Of a DNA stretch of 64,000 nucleotides, positions 17,779-25,752 are shown piece after piece (the stretch's first letter is position 1; the number at the start of each line of letters is the position of its first letter). The stretch comes from GWF2-30-66 sp042576225 (GTDB taxonomy: Bacteria; Babelota; Babeliae; Babelales; Vermiphilaceae). A program made the translations under genes and the position numbers. The notes under the pieces were generated by a model. That model saw only the letters and a list, made by a program, of their open reading frames with translations. It searched no databases and was not told where the DNA came from. The stretch spans positions 1 through 64,000 of the forward strand of contig JBHPCA010000001.1 of the NCBI GenBank assembly GCA_042576225.1, given 5' to 3'.

Positions 17779-18912
17779 ATGAAAAAACTTATATGCTCAA
17801 ATTTATTAGTTGCTTTGACAATAAACCTTCTTGCTGTTCCGTTTGCCCATGGCGGCAAAAAATATCGCAAGCACAAATATAACAAAAGCAGGAACTATAG
17901 ACGCAAAGAACGTAACTTTAGCTACAAAAATAGAGTTAACAAAAAAGAAAAAAGAAGAAAAAATAAGCAACAAAAATACACTGAAGCATTAAGTTTTTTT
18001 GATAAAGAAAAAAGAAGACTTTTACGCTTTATCCGTCGCAGATCAATTAAAGCAAATAAGCTAAACACGAAAAAAAGAAACAAAAAGAAGCACCGAAAAA
18101 AAAGTGATGCAAATTTTGGCACCACACGCTATTCTTCTGGGGCAAAGATATCATTTGGTACAATACTCCTACTTCTCTTCACGCTTGTAGCTTCAGGCAA
18201 TTCAGAATGGACGTGCGTAGACGGAATATATCAGACGACATATAGAGGCAACAGTTACGGTAGTGGTGATGAATTAGAATGTAAGTGTATCCACGGTACA
18301 TTCGGGGGCCAACTTCTAAGATGCGATGCTACTGATATCAATCAACCATGGGAGTGTGAAGAAGGCCTTTATAATTTTAAAATATGTATAGACGACCACC
18401 TGTCTCTCGAGAAAGAGACTGACTGCACTTGCAAAGGAAATTTTTTTTCCAAACATACACTTGATTGTGGAAATATAAATTTCTATCATTCTTCAAATAT
18501 ATGCTCAGACCTAAATAAAAGGAAGAGAAGCTTTGGATCTTCTTCTCTTGAAGATGAACCTTGCTGTGATGCAACAGTCACCACCGAAAATAATAAAACC
18601 ACAATAACCACTAAATGCCCACTCTCCCAAGAAAATTCTAATATAAATACAGCTCTGGCAATATCTTCGCTAATTTCCGGACTCGGCTTGGGCGCTTGCT
18701 TAACAGGGCTTATAGCGTGCATAATGTGCGAGCCCTGCAAAAGAAAAAAACATACTGAAAATTCAAACTCTATCACTTTTGAAGAAAAAGAGAATAAAAA
18801 AGAACAGGATGAAACAACTGAATCAGAGATAGACACTGAAACCGAAAGCGAAACTGAGCAGGATGAAACAACTGAGACAAATACAGATACAGATACAGAT
18901 ACAGAAGAATAA
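17779..18912 (+). CDS. Cys-rich membrane protein with acidic Thr-Glu tail (paralogous family)
   Basis: A 377-aa family member: signal peptide at 1-27 (cleavage after FAHG before GKK), basic Lys/Arg-rich region at 28-115, second hydrophobic segment at 127-142 (TILLLLFTLVASG), Cys-rich region at 145-280 with CXC and CC pairs (ECKC, DCTC, PCCD), transmembrane helix at 293-318 followed by KRKK, and an acidic tail at 330-377 of Glu/Thr/Asp repeats. NKT sequons lie before the last helix. The basic region and tail would give a strongly polar molecule. It closely resembles the next gene (both contain DLxLDKPCCDA-like blocks and TTENN-TTITT). Function unknown; a surface or host-membrane protein is inferred. 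Confidence 0.8.
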   Translation: MKKLICSNLLVALTINLLAVPFAHGGKKYRKHKYNKSRNYRRKERNFSYKNRVNKKEKRRKNKQQKYTEALSFFDKEKRRLLRFIRRRSIKANKLNTKKRNKKKHRKKSDANFGTTRYSSGAKISFGTILLLLFTLVASGNSEWTCVDGIYQTTYRGNSYGSGDELECKCIHGTFGGQLLRCDATDINQPWECEEGLYNFKICIDDHLSLEKETDCTCKGNFFSKHTLDCGNINFYHSSNICSDLNKRKRSFGSSSLEDEPCCDATVTTENNKTTITTKCPLSQENSNINTALAISSLISGLGLGACLTGLIACIMCEPCKRKKHTENSNSITFEEKENKKEQDETTESEIDTETESETEQDETTETNTDTDTDTEE

Positions 18913-18918
18913 TTAGAT

Positions 18919-19045
18919 TTCATCCCCTAGCTTTGATGCGTATGCGACAAAAAGCTGGGGGATAAATATTTCCCCTTTTTAAAAAATGCTATACACTAAA
19001 GAGCAAAATCATATATTTCGTTACATTTTTTAAGGAGTTTTAGAC
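18919..19045 (+). repeat. Conserved intergenic cassette upstream of a family gene (copy 2)
   Basis: Second copy of the cassette at 17657-17778, with an intact hairpin (18924-18960), the same ctatacact and atttcgtta blocks, and ribosome site aaggagttttagac 5' of the ATG at 19046. Conservation outside coding sequence suggests recent duplication or shared expression signals. Confidence 0.7.
18924..18960 (+). terminator. Family-specific 3' stem-loop
   Basis: CCCCTAGCTTT pairs with AAAGCTGGGGG across a 16-nt loop, 12 nt after the stop codon. Related hairpins follow the family genes ending at 20215, 21095 and 22423. There is no clear T-run, so termination is inferred. Confidence 0.5.
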
Positions 19046-20215
19046 ATGAAAAAACTTATCTGCACAAATTTATTATTTGCTTTATCTTTAAATCTTTTGG
19101 CCCCTTCGTTAATACATTGCGGCAGAGGAAAATTTCAAAAAACTAAAAATTGTGGATCTAATAGGTATCGCAAACGTGATAAGTACAGCTTAAAAACCAA
19201 CAAATTTGTGTACAAATCTAGAAAAAAAGAAAAAAGATACAAAAGTAAGCAAAGAAAAAAAATAGAAGAGTTAAATAAAAAAATTCAAGATCGTATTTAC
19301 AATAAACTAGACTTCTGCAAAACCAAAAACTTCAAAAAATGTGGTAAAGGGAAACATAAAGACTATGATGTCACAACTTACTCTCCTAGAGCAATTTATT
19401 CCAGATTGATTGTTCTACTAATACTTCTTCCAATGCTTATATCCTCAGGCTATTCTATGCCTCCGTACCCCGAACTACCACCATGCATAGCAGGCCCATA
19501 TCCCTTGTCCGTTGAAAACGCAAAATTCTGGCACAATCACATAACGCTATGTTACTGCAGAGTAGGTTTTTTTGGCGACGAATATCTAGACTGCAATCTT
19601 GAGCTACCAGTGCCCGAATTAGAATGTGAAAGTAACATGTATGATATCAAAGTAAAATATATTGAAGGCATCACCCTCTTAAGCAAAGACGCTCCCTGTT
19701 TCTGTGAGCCAATGGATGGCGGCAACGACCTTGCTATTTTGAATTGCAACAGCCCCTTCGCAAAATTTGAGATCGTCCCAGCAATTTGCACAGCCAAAAA
19801 AAGAAGAAGCTCTGACCTATCTTTAGATAAACCATGCTGTGATGCAATACTTACTACTGAAAATAATGAAACCACAATAACTACCCAATGCTATCCCTCA
19901 CAAGAAGTTTCTAATATAAATCTCGAGCTAATACCAATTTGGCTTACTTTAGGACTGGTTTTGGGTGCTTGCTTAACAGCATGCCCAATAGGCGCACTTT
20001 GTGCAATCAAAAAAGGTTGCAAAAAAAGAAAAAAAATTACTAAGGTCGAAAAAGAGCAACCAGTTGAACTCGAAGATAAAAACAAAAAAGAAAATATTAA
20101 AACCCAAGATGAAAAGACTGAGGAAGAAATAGAGACTGAGTCAGAAACAGAAACTGAGACAGAAACAGATACCGATACTGAAAGCGACACAAGTACTGAC
20201 ACTGAAATCTATTAA
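19046..20215 (+). CDS. Cys-rich membrane protein with acidic Thr-Glu tail (paralogous family)
   Basis: A 389-aa family member: leader at 1-27 (LIHC before GRG), basic region at 28-110, hydrophobic segment at 118-136 (LIVLLILLPMLISSGYS), a Cys-containing ectodomain at 140-285 with Pro-rich start and a PCCDA block, transmembrane helix at 295-321 followed by KKRKK, then a tail of alternating Thr-Glu, Ser-Glu and Thr-Asp ending TDTEIY. It pairs with the gene at 17779 in its ectodomain blocks. The 3' end and flank form one arm of a large inverted repeat shared with the convergent gene at 21095-22237. Function unknown. Confidence 0.8.
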   Translation: MKKLICTNLLFALSLNLLAPSLIHCGRGKFQKTKNCGSNRYRKRDKYSLKTNKFVYKSRKKEKRYKSKQRKKIEELNKKIQDRIYNKLDFCKTKNFKKCGKGKHKDYDVTTYSPRAIYSRLIVLLILLPMLISSGYSMPPYPELPPCIAGPYPLSVENAKFWHNHITLCYCRVGFFGDEYLDCNLELPVPELECESNMYDIKVKYIEGITLLSKDAPCFCEPMDGGNDLAILNCNSPFAKFEIVPAICTAKKRRSSDLSLDKPCCDAILTTENNETTITTQCYPSQEVSNINLELIPIWLTLGLVLGACLTACPIGALCAIKKGCKKRKKITKVEKEQPVELEDKNKKENIKTQDEKTEEEIETESETETETETDTDTESDTSTDTEIY

Positions 20216-20220
20216 ATCAC

Positions 20221-20463
20221 GTCCCCCGGCTTGAACTCGCAAGAACAGAGAACCGGGGGAATAAACTTAGGACGAATGCTTTCTTTGAAGCTGAGAAGAT
20301 TTGTTTATGTTTGGCTGTAGACCCCTCGGCACTAATCAACCTAGTTTTTTTTAAGGAAAAAACCATGTTGATTACGGGCTCGGGGCAGGTCGGAATTATG
20401 AAGCCCTTCGGGCTCCCTTTTAAACTTACAATAAGTAAAGTTATATTATTTCGTAGATGTTAT
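20221..20463 (+). repeat. Left arm of ~240-bp inverted repeat around the GIY-YIG gene
   Basis: This arm matches the reverse complement of 20852-21094 almost base for base over long blocks (tttggctgtagacccctcgg, cactaatcaacctagttttt, ttgattacgggctcggggca, cccttcgggctc, tttcgtagatgtt). Its outer end touches the 3' end of the preceding family gene. No gene is evident in the arm. Confidence 0.85.
20222..20260. terminator. GC-rich stem-loop after family gene
   Basis: TCCCCCGG pairs with CCGGGGGA across a 23-nt loop, a few nt after the stop at 20215. It is the same hairpin family as 18924-18960. Confidence 0.5.
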
Positions 20464-20487
20464 TTGGTCTTTTGGGAAAAACACAAG

Positions 20488-20820
20488 TCAGTCTAAAGTA
20501 TGGGTTTTTAAACACGTATACCTATGGTGAGTATTTTTCGAAAAAGCTTGCAGCATTTCAAAATCACCATTGATAAAAGCTTTTTTCTTATTCCTAGACC
20601 AACTTTTGATCTGTTTTTCAACGTAAAGAGCTTCATATCTTTTTGAAAATTCTAAGTAAAAAACAAGTTTCACAGGCAACCTCTTGCGGGTATAAGAAGC
20701 ACCCTCTCCTCGATAATGGTATTTCACCCTACTGAAAAGATTTTGAGTATACCCTACATAATAAGAGTTATCATTGCACTCAAGAATGTAAACGTAAAAC
20801 TTTGGTTCTTTTTTTGCCAT
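20488..20820 (-). CDS. GIY-YIG nuclease domain protein (UPF0213/YhbQ-type)
   Basis: A 110-aa single-domain GIY-YIG protein. The core reads FYVYILECND then YYVGYT with the usual spacing, a conserved Arg in LFSRVKYHYRG, GEGASYTRKRLP, then an EAL-VEKQIKSWSRNKK helix with the catalytic-type Glu. The internal Met start at 20820 is chosen because the extra N-terminal residues read from the inverted-repeat side. It occupies the only unique sequence between two long inverted arms, so it looks like cargo or driver of a small mobile unit. Stand-alone proteins of this type are often linked to repeats, but their substrate is generally not known. No transposase is present. Confidence 0.85.
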   Translation of the reverse strand: MAKKEPKFYVYILECNDNSYYVGYTQNLFSRVKYHYRGEGASYTRKRLPVKLVFYLEFSKRYEALYVEKQIKSWSRNKKKAFINGDFEMLQAFSKNTHHRYTCLKTHTLD

Positions 20821-20851
20821 GGTTTCAAACTCCAAATAAAAAACACTAGAA

Positions 20852-21094
20852 AACATCTACGAAATAATACAACTTTACTTATTGTAAGTTTAAAAGAGAG
20901 CCCGAAGGGCTTCATAATCCCGACCTGCCCCGAGCCCGTAATCAACATGGTTTTTTTCTTAAAAAACTAGGTTGATTAGTGCCGAGGGGTCTACAGCCAA
21001 ACACAAACAAATCTGCTCAGCTTCAAAGAAAACATTCGTTCTAAGTTTATCTCCCAGCTTTCAGATTTTGTGTGTCAAAGCCGGGGGAAATAAT
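20852..21094 (-). repeat. Right arm of ~240-bp inverted repeat around the GIY-YIG gene
   Basis: Reverse complement of 20221-20463 with scattered mismatches. Its outer end includes a hairpin (ctcccagctt with aaagccggggg, 21051-21087) equivalent to the one in the left arm, and abuts the stop codon of the convergent family gene. The arms may come from inverted duplication of gene plus flank. Confidence 0.85.
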
Positions 21095-22237
21095 TTAGTA
21101 GATCTCGATATCAGTGCTTGTTTCTGTGTCCGTCTCCGTTTCTGTCTCGGTTTGGCTATCACTCTCCTCAGAAGTTTCATCCTCTGTAAAATTGGTATTT
21201 TTGTTAGCACGCTCTTTTTCTACTTCAGATACCATTTTGTTAATCTTCTTTTTTTGCATTAAGCACAATACACACGCTATGCACACAAATGGTGAACAGC
21301 AAAGGGCCCCTAATGCTATCCCTGCGCCTCCTACTGACGCAATTAAAGCTGGTAAATTGATCGCATCAGATTCGTTTTCTAGGGGGCAAAACAATATTGT
21401 GTTGTTAGGCAAAACACTCTTTTGGTTTTTTCTGTTATCGATAAAACGCCTTAAAACGCTCCTAGGCTCACATTTCACAGTAAAAAATCCGTTACAATCT
21501 AAGTAAACATCGTTTTCGCAATCACAAGATATTGGAGCTAGAATTTCCCAATCTGAATGACCAAACATTTCGAGAGTATATTCTCCTGGCTTACAATGAT
21601 CTGAATATAACATGGGGAAATCTTCACAAACCAACAGTTCAGAAACTGCCCCCCAAATTGGATCTGTATAAAGCTCACACCAGCAGTAAATATCCTCAAA
21701 AGGATAGTAATCGCCAGATCTTATATGTATCGCCGAAAAAAAATATGATCCTTCCTCACAATGGAAGTACTCTACATCATCTTGTGCCTTTGCCCGAAGA
21801 AACAAAAAAAATAAAAACAATACAAATACAAGAGGTTTTGAAGTAAGAAGTCTTAAAGCAGCTTTAGAAAACATTGATAAAGATAGAGCCTTGCGGGATT
21901 TTCCTGTTTTTAAAGATTTTTGACGAATATTTTTATTGCCCATAAAAGAATAACCATAGACAAATTTTTCAGTTATATTTTGCAGGAGCTTGTTTTTTTC
22001 TTGCGCAACTTTTAACTTCTCAATTACTTTTCGTTGCTTACTTTTTATTTTTTTTTCTTTTTTGCTTACCCCATACATAAATTTTCTATGGTTCAAACTG
22101 CGTTTGTCACGCCTATAGCACCTTTTATACCCACTGTTTTTACGATATTTTCGTTTTTTCCCGCAGTTTACAATCGGTACCATCAACAAATTCACAGAAA
22201 ATGCTGCCAATAATTTTATGCAAATAAACTTTTTCAC
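21095..22237 (-). CDS. Cys-rich membrane protein with acidic Thr-Glu tail (paralogous family)
   Basis: A 380-aa family member with a GTG start. Leader at 1-26 (PIVNC before GKK), basic region to about 115, then hydrophobic segment at 131-152 ending in RAKAQ, which looks like a second signal peptide with an Ala-X-Ala site. The ectodomain (153-290) holds about ten Cys (FHCEEG, IYCWCEL, ISCDCEND). The transmembrane helix at 292-325 is Cys-rich (CCSPFVCIACVLC). The tail ends in TETETETDTETSTDIEIY-like repeats. Its first 30 residues match those of the gene at 22423, its upstream neighbour on the same strand. Function unknown. Confidence 0.8.
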   Translation of the reverse strand: MKKFICIKLLAAFSVNLLMVPIVNCGKKRKYRKNSGYKRCYRRDKRSLNHRKFMYGVSKKEKKIKSKQRKVIEKLKVAQEKNKLLQNITEKFVYGYSFMGNKNIRQKSLKTGKSRKALSLSMFSKAALRLLTSKPLVFVLFLFFLFLRAKAQDDVEYFHCEEGSYFFSAIHIRSGDYYPFEDIYCWCELYTDPIWGAVSELLVCEDFPMLYSDHCKPGEYTLEMFGHSDWEILAPISCDCENDVYLDCNGFFTVKCEPRSVLRRFIDNRKNQKSVLPNNTILFCPLENESDAINLPALIASVGGAGIALGALCCSPFVCIACVLCLMQKKKINKMVSEVEKERANKNTNFTEDETSEESDSQTETETETDTETSTDIEIY

Positions 22238-22364
22238 TGTGCTTGTCCTTTTAGTTAAAAATTAAAAATTTATAAAAATAGAGAAACTCAAAATATAATT
22301 CTGTCACAAGAATGCCAACACAGAAAAAATATTCAATAAAAAGTATACCATTTAGATTACATCC

Positions 22365-22396
22365 CCCGGCTTTGACGCATAAAGCAAAGAGCCGGG
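22365..22396 (-). terminator. GC-rich stem-loop after family gene
   Basis: CCCGGCTTTG pairs with CAAAGAGCCGGG (one bulged A), lying 3' of the family gene that ends at 22423 on the minus strand. Confidence 0.5.
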
Positions 22397-22422
22397 AAAT
22401 AAATTCTAAAGTACCCAAAAAA

Positions 22423-23433
22423 CTATTCGACACTCTCACTCTCAGTATCTGTATCAGTTTCGCTCTCCGTCTCCATATCATCCTCAGTTTCTAAGTCATT
22501 ATCATCTTGATTTTTTGAAATTATTCTACACTTCCCCTCTGGCTTATCCTCGTTTTTAGAGGAAGCTGTGAGTAACTCAGGGGACTCTTTTTGTGATGTT
22601 ATACGCATTTTTTTAAGCATCTTTTTTACCACACACTTAAATATGCAATAGAAACTTAAAGGCAAAACAATACATCCTGCACATACCAAAATCGGGGTGA
22701 CAATACTTGAAACACCTGAGGTTATATCCAAGACGGTTGTATCTTGAACAGTTGTAGCTTGGGTAAATGGAGAACCTATACTTATACCAAAACAATGTAG
22801 AATACCCAGTTGGCAAGAGCAGGTTGCAAAACCTGCATATAATTGAGGACAAAACATTTCGAAATTGTAGAGACCACTTTTACACCCAATAGCTGACTCA
22901 GGAAATATGGTAGGAGCTGGACAACTAACTGATGACCCAACTTGCTCACAATATTTAGTAGTAAAAAATGTATAAAACGACTCAAAAAAGGAAGTAACAG
23001 TAATTCGGCACTTAACTTCGTAAGAAAAGGCTGTCCTGAAAAGCGTTAAAAAAAGGAAAAGCGCAAGTTTCTTGGGAATACGAATTTTTGAAGGAGACCT
23101 TAAAGAAAGCTTCAACTTTGAAAAAAACTTTAAAGAATTTCCAAATTTTTTCCCTAACTCTGAAAGAACTTCATCTAATGTTACAAACTTGTCGTTGTTT
23201 TTTCTGAACTTTTTTTCAAGCTTTTTATAGTACCTTTCTTTTCTTACTCTTTTTTCTTTCTTAGTTTTATACGAAAACTTCTTATGTTTTAAACTACGCT
23301 TGTCACGCTTATAACGCCTGCTGTACCCACTGTTTTTACAATATTTTCGTTTTTTACCACAGTTTACAATCGGTACCATCAACAAATTCACAGAAAATGC
23401 TGCCAATAATTTTATGCAAATAAATTTTTTCAC
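22423..23433 (-). CDS. Cys-rich membrane protein with acidic tail (paralogous family)
   Basis: A 336-aa family member, GTG start with AGAGGTAGAC upstream. The leader is identical over the first residues to the gene at 21095 (MKKFICIKLLAAFSVNLL). The basic region is followed by hydrophobic segment 120-136 (LALFLFLTLFRTAFS), a shorter Cys-rich ectodomain (138-235, including FATCSCQLGILHC), transmembrane helix at 241-266, and an acidic tail (DLETEDDMETESETDTDTE). The ectodomain has little visible similarity to that of its neighbour although the leaders match: conserved ends, variable middle. Function unknown. Confidence 0.78.
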   Translation of the reverse strand: MKKFICIKLLAAFSVNLLMVPIVNCGKKRKYCKNSGYSRRYKRDKRSLKHKKFSYKTKKEKRVRKERYYKKLEKKFRKNNDKFVTLDEVLSELGKKFGNSLKFFSKLKLSLRSPSKIRIPKKLALFLFLTLFRTAFSYEVKCRITVTSFFESFYTFFTTKYCEQVGSSVSCPAPTIFPESAIGCKSGLYNFEMFCPQLYAGFATCSCQLGILHCFGISIGSPFTQATTVQDTTVLDITSGVSSIVTPILVCAGCIVLPLSFYCIFKCVVKKMLKKMRITSQKESPELLTASSKNEDKPEGKCRIISKNQDDNDLETEDDMETESETDTDTESESVE

Positions 23434-23532
23434 GTGTCTACCTCTTGTAAGTTAAAAATAAATAATAATAATAATGATTGCTACCATTTTCTATTAAACT
23501 GGTAGCTTTTGCAAGAACTTTAACAAAATGTT

Positions 23533-23591
23533 TTGACTAATTTTTGAACACAAGTATATTTTAAACAGAGTCGTATTTGGAGTTTTGTAAT
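23533..23591 (+). promoter_or_regulatory. Candidate promoter and shared upstream motif
   Basis: TTGACT and TATATT are 16 nt apart (23533-23538, 23555-23560). Just downstream, GAGTCGTATTTGGAGTTTTG (from 23568) matches the motif at 17158. They lie 42-100 nt before the gene that starts at 23633. Confidence 0.45.
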
Positions 23592-23632
23592 CCTGATTAT
23601 TTTTTTATATATATGCCAAGAAGGGAAGAATC

Positions 23633-24580
23633 TTGAGAAAAATCATATGTGTCAAGTTGCTAGTTGCTTTTGCAATAAATCTTCTTGCAGTTCCATTTAC
23701 GTACTCTGGCAGGGGGCACCGATATTACCATAACAAATGGAGTAAAAGCAGATTTTTTAAAAAAGATAAACAAAGTTTGAAAAACCGCAAAGTAACACAC
23801 AAGAGGCGTAAAGAAAAAAAAATAAACCATAAAAAAAAGAATAAAATAGATCAAAGAAATTTTGTTAGAACTAAATTCTCAAAATTTTTAAAAACCGATT
23901 GCCTAAAAGGTTTGCTATTTTTATCTCTATTGCCAGGTTTTAACTTTGCAAAAAAGCCACAACTCCCGACCATGTTCTGCAGGCATAAAATAATGCCTCT
24001 ATGGGAACCCCAAGGAATCTTCTGGCTTAAACAGTGTTGTAAATATTCTTACATTACACACAAATTTTTATATTGCATTAGATATGACCCGGATTTCTGC
24101 CCTCCTAACTGCATGAGAGGTTACTGGTGCCCTAAGTATCTACCTGGCCACATTCAAAATTGCATAAACGGCACAAAAGTTTGTAGTATTTTCGATTGCC
24201 ACAAATGCTACTACGGTAAAGATGCTACAGGCGATTACAATAAAACAACACAACGTTATGAAAATATAGACTACAGCAAGTGTACTCCTAAAAGTAAGTT
24301 ATCACAAAATAGAACCCGATATTCTTATTCGTATTGCTCCTACAAAGATTCTGCCATGGACTGTTTTATTAAACAAGATATAACAAGCCTCAAATGGCCC
24401 TCTGGTTTAACTACGGGTTTGGCCATAACAGTACTGCTTGCAATAATCTTGCTACAAGCACAGATTTGTTGCTTGACAATAACTCGAGCAAAACCTACAA
24501 AATATAAACTAGAGTTGCCTGATCTTGAAATACCAAATAGTTCAAGTGATTCGAATGGATCTAGTGAATCAACAAATTAA
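23633..24580 (+). CDS. Cys-rich membrane protein, CPPNC subgroup (paralogous family)
   Basis: A 315-aa family member starting at TTG with AAGGGAAG upstream. Leader (PFTYS before GRG), basic region, hydrophobic segment at 92-106, then an ectodomain dense in Cys: QCCKYSY, CPPNCMRGYWCP, NCINGTKVCSIFDCHKCYYG. The same order of motifs occurs in the next gene, so the two form a subgroup. Transmembrane helix at 259-281 (AITVLLAIILLQAQICCL). The tail is short and Ser/Asn-rich (SSSDSNGSSESTN) rather than Thr-Glu repeats. It lies 20 nt upstream of the next member and is probably cotranscribed with it. Confidence 0.78.
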   Translation: MRKIICVKLLVAFAINLLAVPFTYSGRGHRYYHNKWSKSRFFKKDKQSLKNRKVTHKRRKEKKINHKKKNKIDQRNFVRTKFSKFLKTDCLKGLLFLSLLPGFNFAKKPQLPTMFCRHKIMPLWEPQGIFWLKQCCKYSYITHKFLYCIRYDPDFCPPNCMRGYWCPKYLPGHIQNCINGTKVCSIFDCHKCYYGKDATGDYNKTTQRYENIDYSKCTPKSKLSQNRTRYSYSYCSYKDSAMDCFIKQDITSLKWPSGLTTGLAITVLLAIILLQAQICCLTITRAKPTKYKLELPDLEIPNSSSDSNGSSESTN

Positions 24581-24600
24581 ACAAATAAAGCGTAAATAAG

Positions 24601-25713
24601 ATGCAAATTATAAAAAAATTACTATCTATCAAGTTATTAGCCGTATTTTCTTTTCAAACTTTTTTCATCCCATTTGCCCACTGTGGAAGAAAAAGAAATT
24701 GTTTCTACAATCACAATAAAAGAAAAACACGCAGATTTTTCAAACGAAACAAACAAAATTTAAAAAATCGCAAAAAAATACACAAAAAACACAAAGAAAA
24801 AATTAAAACAAGAAGAAATAGAAAAATAGATCAAGAAATTTTTACCCAATCTGAATTTTTAAAGCTATTGAAACAAAACAAATGGCTCAGCTGCTTAACT
24901 TTTATCTCTCTGCCAAGCTTTATTTCTACCAAAAACAATAAAAAAGGTAGATTTATAAAGATTACTACTTGCAGCCACAAGTGGAAAATTTTACCAAAGT
25001 ATAGCGGGATTTTTTGGTATAAATTTTGTTGCATACAAATCAAAGATACCAAATTGGGCAGATTTACAGGAAAGAAATACTGTTGTCGTGACGAACCAAA
25101 CTATTGCCCACCCAACTGCCTCAATAATACCGGCCTCTATTGCCCTACACCTGAGTTTCCTGATTACATAATGAATTGCAGAAACGGCACAAGAGTTTGC
25201 GACATTAGAGATTGTTACAACTGTTACCTAAAAAATGCGACAACCAAAGAAAAATGGAGCCTTAATGACTGGTACAAAATAGACTTCAATAAATGCAATA
25301 GTACTAAGACCAAGCTTTCTAACAAAACACGCAAAGACCACAAACTCCCAGATTTTGGCTCATACTGCACTGATAATAACTTTGGTATAGATTGTTCTAT
25401 AAAACAAGATATAGCAAGTATAAAATGGCCTCTCATAACAACTTCAGGCGTACTGACGGTTGCTCTTATCGCAATAATACTACTACAAACGCAGATGTGT
25501 TGCCTAATCGGATCAGAGCATAAGAAAAACAAAAAAACCCATCTTATTACACAAGATAAAATTACAAACATATCTGTTAAAAAAATTCGCAAAAATAAGG
25601 CACCTGGCGCAAAGCCTAAAAAGAAAAAATTCAAAAAACATAAAAATAAGAGAAATCACAAAAAACGCAAAAAAAAGAAAAGATACAATGTTACTGTTGA
25701 GTTTAACCATTAA
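24601..25713 (+). CDS. Cys-rich membrane protein, CPPNC subgroup, with basic tail (paralogous family)
   Basis: A 370-aa family member. Leader at 1-29 (PFAHC before GRK), basic region, hydrophobic segment at 97-113, ectodomain with the subgroup motifs (CPPNCLNNTGLYCP, NCRNGTRVCDIRDCYNCYL, CSIKQDIASIKWP) and transmembrane helix at 279-303. Instead of an acidic tail it ends in about 45 residues that are mostly Lys, Arg and His (KPKKKKFKKHKNKRNHKK), the opposite charge of the other tails. Its leader (MQIIKKLLSIKLLAVFSFQ) diverges from the main type. Function unknown. Confidence 0.78.
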   Translation: MQIIKKLLSIKLLAVFSFQTFFIPFAHCGRKRNCFYNHNKRKTRRFFKRNKQNLKNRKKIHKKHKEKIKTRRNRKIDQEIFTQSEFLKLLKQNKWLSCLTFISLPSFISTKNNKKGRFIKITTCSHKWKILPKYSGIFWYKFCCIQIKDTKLGRFTGKKYCCRDEPNYCPPNCLNNTGLYCPTPEFPDYIMNCRNGTRVCDIRDCYNCYLKNATTKEKWSLNDWYKIDFNKCNSTKTKLSNKTRKDHKLPDFGSYCTDNNFGIDCSIKQDIASIKWPLITTSGVLTVALIAIILLQTQMCCLIGSEHKKNKKTHLITQDKITNISVKKIRKNKAPGAKPKKKKFKKHKNKRNHKKRKKKKRYNVTVEFNH

Positions 25714-25752
25714 CTTACCCCAGAATAATACTTTACCAAGAGGATTCAAGCC

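Noticed and set aside
17779..18912. Similarity of the Cys-rich ectodomains to EGF or other named repeats
   Set aside because: Cys spacing is not constant within or between members, so no named domain can be supported.
20221..21094. Insertion sequence
   Set aside because: Inverted arms are present, but there is no transposase, only a GIY-YIG nuclease, and no target duplication could be made out.
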